Below are positions 30,555 to 40,908 of a stretch of DNA of 64,000 bases, one piece after another. The notes below the pieces were generated by a model, which was given only the letters and a program-made list of their open reading frames with translations, was not told the origin of the DNA and did not search any database. The stretch comes from Bacteroidota bacterium (GTDB taxonomy: Bacteria > Bacteroidota > Bacteroidia > AKYH767-A > 2013-40CM-41-45). Numbering within the stretch: position 1 is the stretch's first letter; the number at the start of each line of letters is the position of its first letter. The DNA lies in NCBI GenBank assembly GCA_016708785.1, contig JADJFC010000016.1:248001-312000 (forward strand). The letters run 5' to 3'. The position numbers and the translations under genes were made by a program.

Positions 30555-30905
30555 GTAATTTACGGTGTTAACTCGCAATGCATTTATCATTCAACCGAGT
30601 TTATTTGTAAGTTACTGTAGTTAACACTGCTGACTAGGTCGGCGGCTATATCTTGTTACTTAGTTTGATAGAGATGCTGGTTATTTTATTTTTTTGGAAA
30701 ACGGCTGAGAGTGTGGTGTTGTATTTATTGTCACCGGAAAATAGTTGCTTGGAAAACATTTTATAAGGAAAGTTGCTTTATCGGGCTCTGCTTGCGATTG
30801 TTAAATCATTCGATGGTTTGTTGTTGAGATAGCGTGTTAACTCGCGATACATTTCCTGTCCACCGATTCTATTTTTAAAGTTACTGTGTTTACACTGCAA
30901 ATGGT
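30555..30905. repeat. Two diverged ~75-bp direct repeats in a gene-free stretch
   Basis: The unit GTGTTAACTCGCAATGCATTTATC...AAGTTACTGTAGTTAACACTGC (30567-30640) recurs as GTGTTAACTCGCGATACATTTCC...AAGTTACTGTGTTTACACTGC (30832-30900). GTGTTAAC is itself partly matched by GTTAACAC at the other end, so each unit could fold. The whole of 30402-30962 has no supportable gene. Confidence 0.6.
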
Positions 30906-30962
30906 GCAAGTGTTCAACAGTATTAAGCATTTATTTCCTTCTAATATTGAATATTGAAAGAA

Positions 30963-31929
30963 TCATTTCTGCCATAAGTTTATGTCGTACCTACTTCCTC
31001 CATTTCCTCCATTGGAAGAGAACAGAGCTTCAGCACTTATTTACAAATTGATAATTTGTTGGCAAAAAGTTCCTAGGAAAAGGAATTTTTTTTTATTGCT
31101 GCTCAATATCTGGCAATTTATTACTGAGCCGTTTACACCGTTTGTTCCATTGCAACAGGCAGTAGCAGGTGTGCCGCCTTGACCACCAGTGGCGACTAAT
31201 AGATTATTGCCAAAAATAGTTGCCGAACCATTTCCACCACCTATTGCGCCACAAAAAGCATTACTACCTGCAACTCCACCCTCACCAATAGTGATCGAGA
31301 ATAAATATTTCCGAGGATAACGCATTTATGGATTGTAATATCCGCCTCTTTTCCACCCCCCTAATGGACTGCAACGTAGGTGCTTCTCCCCCGCTGCCGC
31401 CACCACCCCATAGCTCTACAGTTATAACACTAATGTTTGGAGGACATGTCCATGTTGAAGAAGTAGGCTCAAATCTTGATGGTTGATTTGAAGCACTTAG
31501 ACTTTGTGAAGAAAATAAAGCAAAGGGAACCTCAACATCTGTTGTGTACCCAAGTCAATATAATTAGTTCCACCCATTTGCATCAAGTTCCACTTGCATG
31601 AATTTAGAATTACTTCCCCAATCAATTGAAGAAAAGTTCCGTTTACAACAACTCCTTCTCCAATGTTCGCAGTAAACAATCCAAGCACACTTGTCGTCTT
31701 GTTCTGTGTTTCCTGGTACACAACCATACCTCCTGCCGTAGAATCATGTATGCTAAAACGCAATGAAATAATTTGGTTGGCAAGTACATTGCCTGAGCTA
31801 TCACGAGCTACCGCTTGGTAGGGAATAGCCTGAGGGGCCTGGGCATATATATTTACACTGCAAAAGACTAGTAGTAATATTCCATAAAAAAATACGGTGT
31901 GTTTTAGTGTTTAAATTTTTTATTTTCAT
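30963..31929 (-). CDS. Secreted IPYQA-module protein with Gly-rich C-terminus (copy 1, frameshifted)
   Basis: Start ATG 31929. After one shift the signal reads FYGILLLVFCSVNIYA-QAPQAIPYQAVARDSSGN, then SLRFSIHDSTAGGMVVYQET, LGLFTANIGEGVVVNGTF, NYIDLGTQQML (31497-31763), then a Gly-rich tail with WTCPP-like and SNAFCGAIGGGNGSATIFG, TGGQGGTPATACCNGTNG (31041-31325) and SSNGGNGGSRYDINLWQK to a stop at 30963. At least four shifts. The N-terminal ~120-residue module is shared with the genes at 34885, 35669 and 38089; the Gly-rich tail is unique. Secreted, function unknown. Confidence 0.55.
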
Positions 31930-32240
31930 TTCAATATTTTACAGTAAATTATTTACGGATATTAAGGAGCCTCAACTTTGAAATGGACAATATCGTAAAA
32001 TTTCTCTTTTCTAACGACATTGAATTAACACCAATGTAATCTTATTTTCAACAAAGACAATCATTTCCTAATCCCTTCTTTTTTCATTCTTTTATTAAGT
32101 CCTTTATTTAACCTATTGATGGTTTTTGCGAATACAATATGACCATTTTTTATTTTTGCAAAAGATCCCCAATTGAAAAATTGCAACCAATACATCATAA
32201 ACTCCGGAACATAATGGATGAAATTTAATTTGTCATTTAA
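31930..32240. other. Spacer between two minus-strand secreted-protein genes
   Basis: AT-rich, with no frame I can support. It should contain the promoter of the gene starting at 31929, but I see no confident TAnnTTTG element. Confidence 0.4.
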
Positions 32241-34857
32241 CTATTCAATGACTAACCGAATATTTTGAGGCTCCATATTCTCAACACTCAGGTTGAGAAT
32301 GTAAACCCCTTTAGCAAATCCTTCTAATTCTAATTCCCGATGATTATTTCCTTCAACAGCATTGAAGATATTTGTCAATAAGATTTGTCCTTGAAGTGTT
32401 ATTACTTTTAAAATTGCTTTTGTATTCTTAGGAGATTTAATAGTGACTGTAGTTTTGTTCAAAGTCGGATTAGGATTTGCACTCTAAATGTCCGTTGAAA
32501 TCGGGTTCGTTTAGTACAGAAGCTGTACGACAAAATAAGCCAACGCTTACATTTAATATTCCAGGTTGTGAACACCACAAGAATTCACAGCATTTACTCT
32601 GATGGTAGCTGAGCTATTTGTTGCGCTTGTATAATTTACATTGGCTGTTAGTCCGGCAGGCGAAATCAAAGCACCTCCTGTTATTGACCAGGCGTATGAA
32701 CTTGCTCCCGAGATTGCTCCAATTGAATAAGGGACACTTGATTGTGATTTACATACTGTGTTCAAACCTGAAATTGTAGGAACAGCAGGTCGTGAAGTTA
32801 CAGCAAGGCAGCGTTGAATTCCTGAACCGCAATTATTTATTGCGTTAACGCAGATGTTGCCGGTGGATGTAAATTCAGGGTTAAAGTTGACAACAATTGA
32901 AGGCCGTTATTTGATACTATACTGACTCCGGAAGGCACACTCCAACTGTAAGATGTTGCGCTTGAAACTGGAGCTATTGAATATGTGACATTAGATAATC
33001 CGCACACAGCAAATCCCGGGCCCGTAATACCACCTGGCTGATCGGGGACACTACGCACTGTAAATGTTCGTGTGTAGCTACCACAAGAGTTACTTACTGT
33101 TATAGATATAGTTCCGATTGTCCATGAAGGACCGAAATTAAATGATGCAACAGAGTTTATTAAATTTTGACTTGAACTAACCAATGTAATATCTCCTGTT
33201 GTTGTCCAGGAATATGTTGTTGCCCCATTTACCAGAGGCATTGTATATGTTGCTGAATTATTAGCGCATATAAAGATGGTCCTATGACTGCATTAGAATG
33301 AATCGGAACACCTGTAATTGTCATACCTCTTGTCTGGCTGTTGCCAATACAATTTGTACCATAAACCTGTATTGAGCCTTGTCCAAAACCGGCGGGTATA
33401 TTTACATGAATAGTGTTTGTTCCTTGACCATCTATTATATAAACACCTGCACCAGTGACAGTCCATGTATATGATAATGCATTTGCTGAAGTTGTTGAAT
33501 AGGTTCCAATAGATCCGGCGCAAATTATTGAAGGGCCTGAAAGTGCTGTCGGCTGTGATGGTCTTGCTGTGAGTACGGGAATATTTTTACAGCTTTGTAA
33601 AGTAGTTCCACAATTGTTTACTGCAGAAACACAAATAAAACCGCCTGAATATGTTGAGCCAAATGAAATCGTAATTGAATTCGTAGTTGACGAACCGGTT
33701 GCACCAGTTGGCAGAGTCCATAAATAGGATGTTGCGCCCAAAAGCAGGAGAAACGGAATAGACTAAGCCGGATTGGTTTCTGCAAGCTCCACCGGGTCCT
33801 GATATTGCTCCCGGAGTTTCCGGAAAAGTACCTACACTGGAAACAACAAGCTGGAAACAGAACCAGTGCAACCATTATCGTCTGTAATAACAACTGAGTA
33901 TGTGCCTGGAGAAAAGATTTGTTGCGGTTTGAGTTGTTTGAGAATTTGACCATAGATAGGTATAGCCACCAACTCCTCCCGTTGGTGTTATTGTAGCGGT
34001 TCCATCATTTCCGAACAACTTGCAGAAACTGAAGAAGTGGTTCCTTCAACTTTAGCTGGTTGAGTAATTGTAATTGAGGTAGTAGCTGTACAGCCATTGC
34101 ATCTGATAAAATATAAGAGTAAGAACCAGCAGTTAGATTGTAAATTCCTGTTCCTGAACCAGGACTTGTTCCATTTGATGCTGTCACGGTAACTGTTGAA
34201 TTGCCTCCATTATACGCGATAGCTGTAGCTGATGAAGAAGCTACAAGTAAGGACGGTTCAGGAATATTAATAGATGTAGCGTTTGAGCATCCAAATGCAT
34301 CAGTTATTATATAAGCATGTTGACCTGCGAATTCAGTGAATGTACCAGTTCCTGAATAGGTGCCGTCCCGCCGGTTGCACTAACTGTTACCTTGAAGCGC
34401 CACCATTGCATAAAATTGCTGTCGAAGTTGATGATGCTGATACTGCTACTGGTTGTGTAATTGTAATATTGGACGAATTTGAATAACCGTTGGCATCTGT
34501 CACAATATAATTATAAGTCCCTGCTGAAACCTGAAATGTCCCTGTCCCGGAATAAGGAGCAACACCCCCGGAAGCGCTAACGATAACAGTAGATAAACCA
34601 CCATAACAGTTGATCGGCGTTGCCGAAATTGACAATGAAATTACTATCGGTTGTTGGAAGCCCTGAGTGAGCATTAAGTTTCCGGATGTAAGTGTAGATG
34701 TAAATGTTTCACCTAAGGTCGATGAAACAGACAGCCCTCCAACATTCACTTGATTTCCGCTTGAGGCAATTACTTTTGGGGAAAAAGATTGCGAAAATGA
34801 TTCCCGTAAAGAAATTAGAAATACAAATATTAAAAATAGAATGTTAATTTTTTTCAT
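32241..34857 (-). CDS. T9SS adhesin with SprB and PKD-like modules (heavily frameshifted)
   Basis: Start 34857 with signal KINILFLIFVFLISLRESFSQ, then the typical leader GLSVSSTLGETFTSTL-TSGNLMLTQGFQQP and SprB repeats with CYGG..SGGVAPYSGTG and AGTYNYIVTDANG (34005-34857). The middle consists of PKD/Ig-like modules built on 'GATSYLWTLPTGATG...FICVSAVNNCGT' (33229-33741), 'ATTYSWTTTGD..ISITVSNSCGSY' (32837-33241) and 'ASSYAWSITGGAL..RVNAVNSCG' (32553-32765). It ends in a sorting-type tail ILKVITLQGQILLTN...FAKGVYILNLS (32241-32462). About eight shifts are needed, so the locus is either decayed or poorly resolved. Surface adhesin by family. Confidence 0.65.
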
Positions 34858-34884
34858 TTAGTAGTTTTTTAAAATATTTATTTT

Positions 34885-35631
34885 CTAATTTCCTATAACA
34901 ACAAAAGAAAAATCGTTGTAGGGATAATTAGCTGATCCGTTGTATCCACCACATACAGATTCTATATCGACACTGAACCGATCAATTGCTTTTACATAAA
35001 TTGTGCAGTCTACGCAACTGTGGAAAAAGCTTGTGATTGCCGAGGGCGTTGAATTATAAGGTTGATCAAATACAATATGAGTGTATATACCCATTCTAGT
35101 AGCTGAAAAGCCACTTCCTTGCGCAATCAGCGCTATACCAGCTCCATTGATATCAATTGTTCCTGAAACAATTCTCTGTTGATTAGAACCCAAGCTTGAT
35201 GAACTTCCACTGTAAAGCGAATAAGGAACACTCATCATTTGTTGCGTTCCTAAATCAACATAGCTACCTCCGCTTGCAGTTGTATCCAATTCTACCTTCA
35301 AGAATTTAAAATTTTGTCCCCAGTTCATGGAAGAAAAAGTTCCTGTAATAACTATACCCATTCCAATATTTAGGGTAAATAGACCCAATGAGTTTGTTGT
35401 AGTGTTATGCAATTCTTTGTAAACCTCAATCCCTGAAGTTGTGCTATCGAGGATGCTAAACCGAACTTGAACTGCTCGATTTGCAAGAGGCTGTCCATTG
35501 GAATTTCTAGCTGCCGCTTGGTATGGAATGCCTTGGGGTACTTGTGCAAGGAGTTGAATTTGAAATAAGAAAATGGCTAGAATTAAATAGTTTTTTCTTT
35601 TAATTAGTTCAATTGGAAAGTTTGGTTTCAT
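34885..35631 (-). CDS. Secreted IPYQA-module protein (copy 2, intact)
   Basis: Intact 248 residues: signal (YLILAIFLFQIQLLAQ), module VPQGIPYQAAARNSNGQPLA, VQVRFSILDSTTSGIEVYKE, SLGLFTLNIGMGIVITGTF, VDLGTQQMMSVPYSLYS (~30-150), followed by a distinct beta-rich C-terminal domain (GTIDINGAGIALIAQG, SCVDCTIYVKAIDRF, DFSFVVIGN). The module is a widespread N-terminal piece of secreted Bacteroidota proteins with variable tails, some of them tail-fibre or collagen-like. Same strand as its neighbours, 27 bp upstream of the adhesin at 34857, so probably in one operon. Confidence 0.75.
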   Translation of the reverse strand: MKPNFPIELIKRKNYLILAIFLFQIQLLAQVPQGIPYQAAARNSNGQPLANRAVQVRFSILDSTTSGIEVYKELHNTTTNSLGLFTLNIGMGIVITGTFSSMNWGQNFKFLKVELDTTASGGSYVDLGTQQMMSVPYSLYSGSSSSLGSNQQRIVSGTIDINGAGIALIAQGSGFSATRMGIYTHIVFDQPYNSTPSAITSFFHSCVDCTIYVKAIDRFSVDIESVCGGYNGSANYPYNDFSFVVIGN

Positions 35632-35668
35632 TTTGGTTAGTTAATTTTAATATTAATAGAAATTTTAA

Positions 35669-36616
35669 TTATTGGTTATATTCAAGTATAGAAAAACAAT
35701 CATAAGAATTCGGAGAAATACTAACACATGCCCTATCTTTCAATAAAAACTCTTTTGTAGGAAGTTCGAATTGGTATGGAATTGATCCTGCGCCGCCAGA
35801 AAATAAAGGAGTCGTAATGCCATTAATATTAACTTTTACATTGTGAGAGTATGCAACTAATTTCCAGTATTTCCCATTAGGCACGCATAGAGTAAGACCG
35901 GTTAATGGGACGAGATCTCTTTGATCTATTATTCTAGTAATAACCTCAAATCCAGGATTTGAATATTGTTCGATAGAACATGAAAAATATGGTTCATAAT
36001 GAATGGCAAAAAGAGTGTCACCTGAATTTGCCCACCAATCACCTATTGCTTGAACATCAACAGCAGGAACCACATTATACGAATAGTTGATTTTCCATTT
36101 TTTTTCCGGTGGCACGATACCGACAGCAGTCCAGCCGTTGGCAGGTGAGACACCGGATAATTGAACAATACTTTCGAATCCTGGAATACTGTTTATGTTA
36201 GTTGACATACTCCCACTTGAACTTGAATATAAAGCATATGGCACACTCATCATTTGTTGAATTCCCAAATCAATATAGTTGCTTCCGCTTGCAATTGTGT
36301 CTAATTCTACTTTTAAGAATTTAAAATTTTGTCCCCAGTTGATGGATGAGAAAGTTCCAGTAACTATTGTGCCCTTTCCAACATTCAGAGTAAACAAACC
36401 TAATGCGTTTGTTGATGTGTTTGTGTTTCTTTGTAAACTTCAAGTCCTGTTGCTGTGCTATCAAGTATGCTGAAGGAACCAGAACTGCGCGATTTGCCAG
36501 AGGCTGTCCATTTGCATTTCGTGCTGCAGCTTGGTAAGGAATGCTTTGAGGACTTGTCCGAAAACTTGAATTTGAATTAATAAAATTGAAATAAAACACA
36601 GACGAATAAGGTTCAT
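35669..36616 (-). CDS. Secreted IPYQA-module protein (copy 3, one frameshift)
   Basis: True start ATG 36616 gives a signal MNLIRLCFISILLIQIQVFGQ. The module (PQSIPYQAAARNANGQPLA ... TETF) is split between 36321-36599 and 35669-36397 by single-base losses near 36420-36530. Then IDLGIQQMMSVPYALYS and a C-terminal domain unlike copy 2 (GWTAVGIVPPEKKWKINYSY, ALSLCVPNGKYWKLVAYSHN-like, PLFSGGAGSIPYQFELP, CVSISPNSYDCFSILEYN). 37 bp upstream of copy 2. Tail contains the 'P.GK.WK..Y' motif also found in the gene at 37683. Confidence 0.65.
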
Positions 36617-37184
36617 AATTTCCGGAATATTATTACAATAATTTTTACTTGAAAAAATTGAATTTTTCTAACCAGCACAAACAATGGCTGAGAGAACACA
36701 ATGTAAAAAATAAATGATTCATATTATGTGTATTATTTCAACAAGCGAAAAATTATTTTACAAGGAAATTACACTTGAAATTTTGAAAAATGAACCTGAA
36801 AGTATTAAAATGAGGCATAACGGTTTTACTTTTTAAAGGCAACTTTTTCTTATGATTTTTGCAGTCCATTCAATATGTCTACAATTCTCTGCAAAAGGCC
36901 ATTTACAGACATATTTAAAGAGAAAACTCGAAATGTTCTGTGAATATGTGTATACAGGAGTATACATGCGAAGGCACTTAATTACTGGGAAAAATGAGCT
37001 TGATTGCTGCAAACTGAAATATGCAGAAATGACCTTTTGTGATTATTTTAAAAGCAAATGTCAATATAGCATAGAGCAATCGATTTTACGATATTTTCCT
37101 TTTCATAAATTTATAACTTAACTTTTTGCTCTTTTATTATTCGGAATAAATTGAAAAAAATATCTTTAAAAACACCCGTAAACG
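36617..37184. other. Gene-free AT-rich spacer
   Basis: No supportable gene. A plus-strand frame at 36852-37121 (89 codons) has Cys-rich, atypical composition and no leader; I do not accept it. Confidence 0.4.
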
Positions 37185-37375
37185 AACAATTACTGCCGTA
37201 AACAGGTGATTTCACCTGTTTACAATTGTTTACAGGCGGCTGTTAGAATTTGCCTTAACATTCTATAATATCCAGCTTTTGTTTCTGCCATTTTAGTGCT
37301 TCCGGTAACGGTTTTCCGAAAACATGCGAAAAAGAATTTTTTTTAAGGCAAAATGTAAACAAATGTAATTTCAAA
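37185..37375. repeat. ~185-bp direct repeat, left copy
   Basis: CCGTAAACAGGTGATTTCACC...GTTTACAGGCGGCT...CTTAACATTCTATAATATCC, GGTTTTCCGAAAACATGCG and TTTTTTTTAAGGCAAAA.GTAAA occur in the same order here and at 38757-38940, about 75-80% identical. The first part is itself palindromic (AACAGGTGA / TCACCTGTT). 37376-37682 contains no supportable gene. Confidence 0.75.
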
Positions 37376-37682
37376 AAAATCGTCTCGGTTTTGTGTTAAG
37401 AGTATATTGGAACATCATGCTTGAAAATGTTTAAAAACAAAAGTTGCAACATCAAAGAAAAAATCTGAAGCGGATATTAGATCTCGGGATGTCAGCTACC
37501 CATATTTTCAGACCATTTATAAGTAGAATTTTCTGATTAATAATCCTACTAGGATTTCTTGTCGCCTTTGCTCAGAATCTAATTCTGATTTCCTAAAATC
37601 GTGAATCGTTGCAGGAGGAATATTATATTTTTTGTGCCTATTTGATTTTTATAAAAATGAGCATAAATCCAAGAATTTTAAC

Positions 37683-38099
37683 TTAATTAAATTCAAGGAT
37701 AGAAACAACGTAATTCATTGTCCTAGGTCCTGATGAATTATTTATATAATAAATATTAATAGTTTTACCTCCTTCTAGCCATATCGGAGAAGAACCCGAA
37801 GCAGCTGCAGAATTATTAATATAGAAATACAATGCTGGATCACCCCCGTAGCACCATATATATAGTCTATGTTTAATGCCCAATACTCTACCTTCCATTT
37901 TTTACCGCTCGGTACTGTTCCAATATTGGACACGAATGTTAACGAATAAGGTATCGTGTTTGGATTAGGTAATGAAAATGCACCATCAAGTGTAATAACT
38001 CGAGAGAAAGTCAAGTCTTGAGCCGCTAGATTTTTCAAATTAAAGAATAAGAAAATCAATAAAAAATAATAGTATAGTTTTTTTAAATTTAAAATCCAT
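37683..38099 (-). CDS. Secreted protein with 'SGKKWKVEYW' tail module (frameshifted)
   Basis: The likely start ATG 38099 overlaps the last codons of the gene at 38089 (ACAGATGGATTTTAA), so translation is probably coupled. After one shift the signal reads LIFLFFNLKNLAAQ, then LTFSRVITLDGAFSLPNPN, VSNIGTVPSGKKWKVEYWAL, and after a second shift DPALYFYINNSAAASGSSPI-WLEGGKTINIYYINNSSG...VVSILEFN to the stop at 37683. The two shifts cancel, which is why the span is a multiple of three. It looks like the variable C-terminal domain of copy 3 encoded as a separate protein. Confidence 0.6.
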
Positions 38100-38586
38100 C
38101 TGTTGTATAAATTAAGGTTTTAATATTATCTGGTGTCGACTGATTGTTATCAAGAGAACTGGCCTTATGAGAATAAAGAGAATAAGGAACACTCAGTATC
38201 TGTTGCGTGCCCATATCAACATAACTGTTTCCTCCACTAGCATCCATCTCCACCTGCATAAATTTACTTCCGTCACCCCAGCTGATATTGATGAATGTTC
38301 CGGACACAGCTGTTCCCTGACCTAAATTTGCGGTGAACAAACCTAGAGCATTTGTAATTGCACTTTGCGTTTCCTTGTATACTACTGTACCATTAGCCGT
38401 AGAATCATGAATACTAAAGCGAATTGAAATTGGTTGATTTGAAATCAGGTTGCCTACAATGTCGCGTGCCACTGCCTGATAGGGGATTGCTTGAGGCGCT
38501 TGCGCACTTACTATTACGCTGCTAAAAAGAAGCAGTATTGAAACGCATACAAAGTATGCATGACATTTGTTGTTTAGGGTTTTCAT
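38089..38586 (-). CDS. Secreted IPYQA-module protein (copy 4)
   Basis: I choose ATG 38586 over the longer frame from 38706 because it starts a proper signal peptide (MKTLNNKCHAYFVCVSILLL...VIVSAQ). The module follows: APQAIPYQAVARDIVGNLIS, IRFSIHDSTANGTVVYKETQ, ALGLFTANLGQGTAVSGTF, KFMQVEMDASGGNSYVDMGT, LSVPYSLYSHKASSLDNNQS. It ends 165 residues long, without a tail domain, which instead follows as an overlapping gene at 37683-38099. The two may be a split version of copy 3, or the stop may be an error. Confidence 0.65.
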   Translation of the reverse strand: MKTLNNKCHAYFVCVSILLLFSSVIVSAQAPQAIPYQAVARDIVGNLISNQPISIRFSIHDSTANGTVVYKETQSAITNALGLFTANLGQGTAVSGTFINISWGDGSKFMQVEMDASGGNSYVDMGTQQILSVPYSLYSHKASSLDNNQSTPDNIKTLIYTTDGF

Positions 38587-38756
38587 GTTTATTTTTACGT
38601 GCTTTGTAAAGTCCGTTAATAATAGTGTTCTTATAATTGAGTGCTTAAAGGTTCGATAAAACAAATATAGAAGTATTCTCCAAATAAAGCACACTATCAG
38701 AAACACACGATAGGCGGTAACACAAAGATAGGCTGATAATCCACCTTTCGTGGATG

Positions 38757-38940
38757 GAGGTAACCGTAAACAGCTAATTTCATCTGTAAATAATTGTTTA
38801 AAGGCGGCTTCTTAGAATTTGTCTTAACATTCTATAATATCCAGCTTTTATTTCTGTAATTTCAATGTTTCCTACAGCGGTTTTCCGAAAACATGCGGGA
38901 ATAATTTTTTTTAAGGCAAAAAGTAAATAAATGTAATTCT
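38757..38940. repeat. ~185-bp direct repeat, right copy
   Basis: Second copy of the element at 37185-37375, same orientation; the two enclose the gene pair 37683-38586. 38941-39068 up to the group II intron shows no gene. Confidence 0.75.
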
Positions 38941-39638
38941 GACAAGTAACGATGGATATTAATTATGTTCATATAATATCAAAGATAAACTAATTAAAAA
39001 TAGAATTTAATCCTTTCACCCTACGCATAATTAAATCATCAGCCGATTGAATACCCCGCTGGGCGGAAGTGTGTCCTGAATTATCTTTTGTTGTATGAAA
39101 GATAAATGTTTTAAATGAGATGAAGGAAGACTGAGAAATAGAATAGTCTGATCCTTCGCAATCGGCTTGCAGGAGCAGGTTGCAAACCACCTTGCAGGTG
39201 CTTTCGGTCAAAAGCCAAGGTACTGAGCGTGCAAGGAAAAAGTTCTACTAAAGAATTAGGTGAGCGTAAGAGAGATGAATGCAAATGAACCTCTGAAGAA
39301 GCATCGAGAAAGCGTACCCTCTGTCGAAAGTGGAACTTTTCCGCGTTCCATGATAAATTATAACGGATACCTGAAATGCTGGTTATAAGACAGACGTTGT
39401 AAAGGAGGCATGACTCTTACGTGGGCTCAGTTAAGAAACAGGAGAAACTCATTAACGATGCGCGGGATGCTCTGTAGGAATGTCTACAGCTCAATTTTCA
39501 TCACAGATGAGAAGATGCGGTAATGAGTGGCGGATGATATGATAGTAGCGATGAAGTGAGTGTAATGTTCATGGAGCGAAGCATGTCAGTTATTCAGTTG
39601 TAAAACACTAACAACTTTAAGTAATTAAAGGAGGATTA

Positions 39639-40862
39639 ATGAAAGAAACAACAAGATCGATACCAATCGATCAATTGATGGTAAGGGCAGCTTGGAAACA
39701 AGTACGCCAAAATGGAGGAGGAGCAGGTATTGATGAAGAAAGTTTAAAGGACTTTGCGCAAGATTTGGAAAACAATCTATACAAAATCTGGAACCGACTT
39801 TCATCAGGCAGCTATTTTCCGTTATCCGTCCGAGAGGTTGGTATACCAAAGGCAGACGGAGGAGTCCGTTATCTGGGTATTCCCACAGTAAGCGATCGCG
39901 TAGCGCAGATGGTGATTAAAGCATCATTAGAAGAGCGTGTAGATAGTATGTTTAGTGAAAACTCATTTGGATATCGTCCTGGAAAAAGTGCACACATGGC
40001 ACTTGTGAAGGCAGTGGAAAACTGTCGAAAGTTTGACTGGGTTATAGATCTGGATATAAAAGGTTTTTTCGATAACATACCACACACGTTACTTTTAAAG
40101 GCACTAGAGCGACACACAAACAAATGGGAAATGATGTACATTCAACGATGGTTAGAAGCGCCAATACAAAAAGAGGATGGCACAATGGAGTTGAAAAGCG
40201 GAACAGGAACTCCACAAGGTGGAGTAATCAGTCCGTTATTGGCAAACCTATTTCTGCATTATGCTTTTGATGAATGGATGCGGTTAACGCATTGTCAAAG
40301 TCCATTTGAAAGATACGCAGATGATATTATTATTCATTGTGCCAGCTATGAACAGGCAGAGGATAAATTAGACCAAATCAAAGAGAGATTACTTGCATGT
40401 GGATTAGAAGTACATCCTGAGAAAACGAAGATTGTTTATTGTAAAGACTACCGAAGAAAAGGGAGTCACGATAAAATACAATTTAAATTTCTTGGTTTTG
40501 ACTTCATGCCACGAAGCGGTAAATCAATGAAAGATGGAAAAATGTATCTGATGTTCAAACCTGCAATTAGCAAAGGGAGTCGTGAGCGTATTTTATTAGA
40601 GATGCGCAAAACAAATCTGCAAAGGAAAAGCGTCGACTCGATAGAGGAAATTGCCGGGAAACTTAATCCTAAACTTAGGGGATGGTTGAATTACTATGGT
40701 AAATTTGGCAAATATGTCCTTGATAGAGTTCTGCGAAAGGTTGATAATAGGCTCGGCAGTTATATTATGAATAAGTACAAACTCAGCTCGGTGAAGAAAT
40801 CTTTTGAAATGTTGCATAACATACAAAAGGTTAACCCGAATTTATTTGCCCATTGGAAATAG
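39639..40862 (+). CDS. ltrA: Group II intron-encoded reverse transcriptase/maturase
   Basis: Intact 407 residues: RT domain with YLGIPTVSDRVAQM, FGYRPGKSAHMAL, VIDLDIKGFFDNIPH, TPQGGVISPLLANLFLH and the catalytic FERYADDIIIHC; X/thumb maturase domain (IEEIAGKLNPKLRGWLNYYG). It ends directly after the X domain (NPNLFAHWK), so there is no HNH endonuclease domain, as in several bacterial intron classes. It splices and reverse-transcribes its own intron RNA. An excellent SD (AAAGGAGG) lies 8 bp before the ATG, unlike the host genes, and the frame is undamaged while neighbours are broken. Confidence 0.95.
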   Translation: MKETTRSIPIDQLMVRAAWKQVRQNGGGAGIDEESLKDFAQDLENNLYKIWNRLSSGSYFPLSVREVGIPKADGGVRYLGIPTVSDRVAQMVIKASLEERVDSMFSENSFGYRPGKSAHMALVKAVENCRKFDWVIDLDIKGFFDNIPHTLLLKALERHTNKWEMMYIQRWLEAPIQKEDGTMELKSGTGTPQGGVISPLLANLFLHYAFDEWMRLTHCQSPFERYADDIIIHCASYEQAEDKLDQIKERLLACGLEVHPEKTKIVYCKDYRRKGSHDKIQFKFLGFDFMPRSGKSMKDGKMYLMFKPAISKGSRERILLEMRKTNLQRKSVDSIEEIAGKLNPKLRGWLNYYGKFGKYVLDRVLRKVDNRLGSYIMNKYKLSSVKKSFEMLHNIQKVNPNLFAHWK

Positions 40863-40874
40863 ATTGAATAACAA

Positions 40875-40908
40875 GAGCCGTATGAAGGGAGATCTTCACG
40901 TACGGTTC
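40875..40908 (+). ncRNA. Group II intron domain V
   Basis: A 34-nt hairpin beginning GAGCCGTATGAAGGG and ending CACGTACGGTTC has the length, AGC-type triad region and bulge of domain V, the catalytic core of group II introns. It starts 12 nt after the maturase stop. Confidence 0.9.

Noticed and set aside
25113..30962. tRNA or att site for the integrase island
   Set aside because: I looked for tRNA arms (GGTTCGA...) and flanking direct repeats near the integrase and found none that I could support.
36852..37121. 89-codon plus-strand frame
   Set aside because: Isolated, Cys-rich, no leader and no recognisable motifs; likely chance.
38990..39211. 73-codon minus-strand frame
   Set aside because: Overlaps the structured 5' part of the group II intron.
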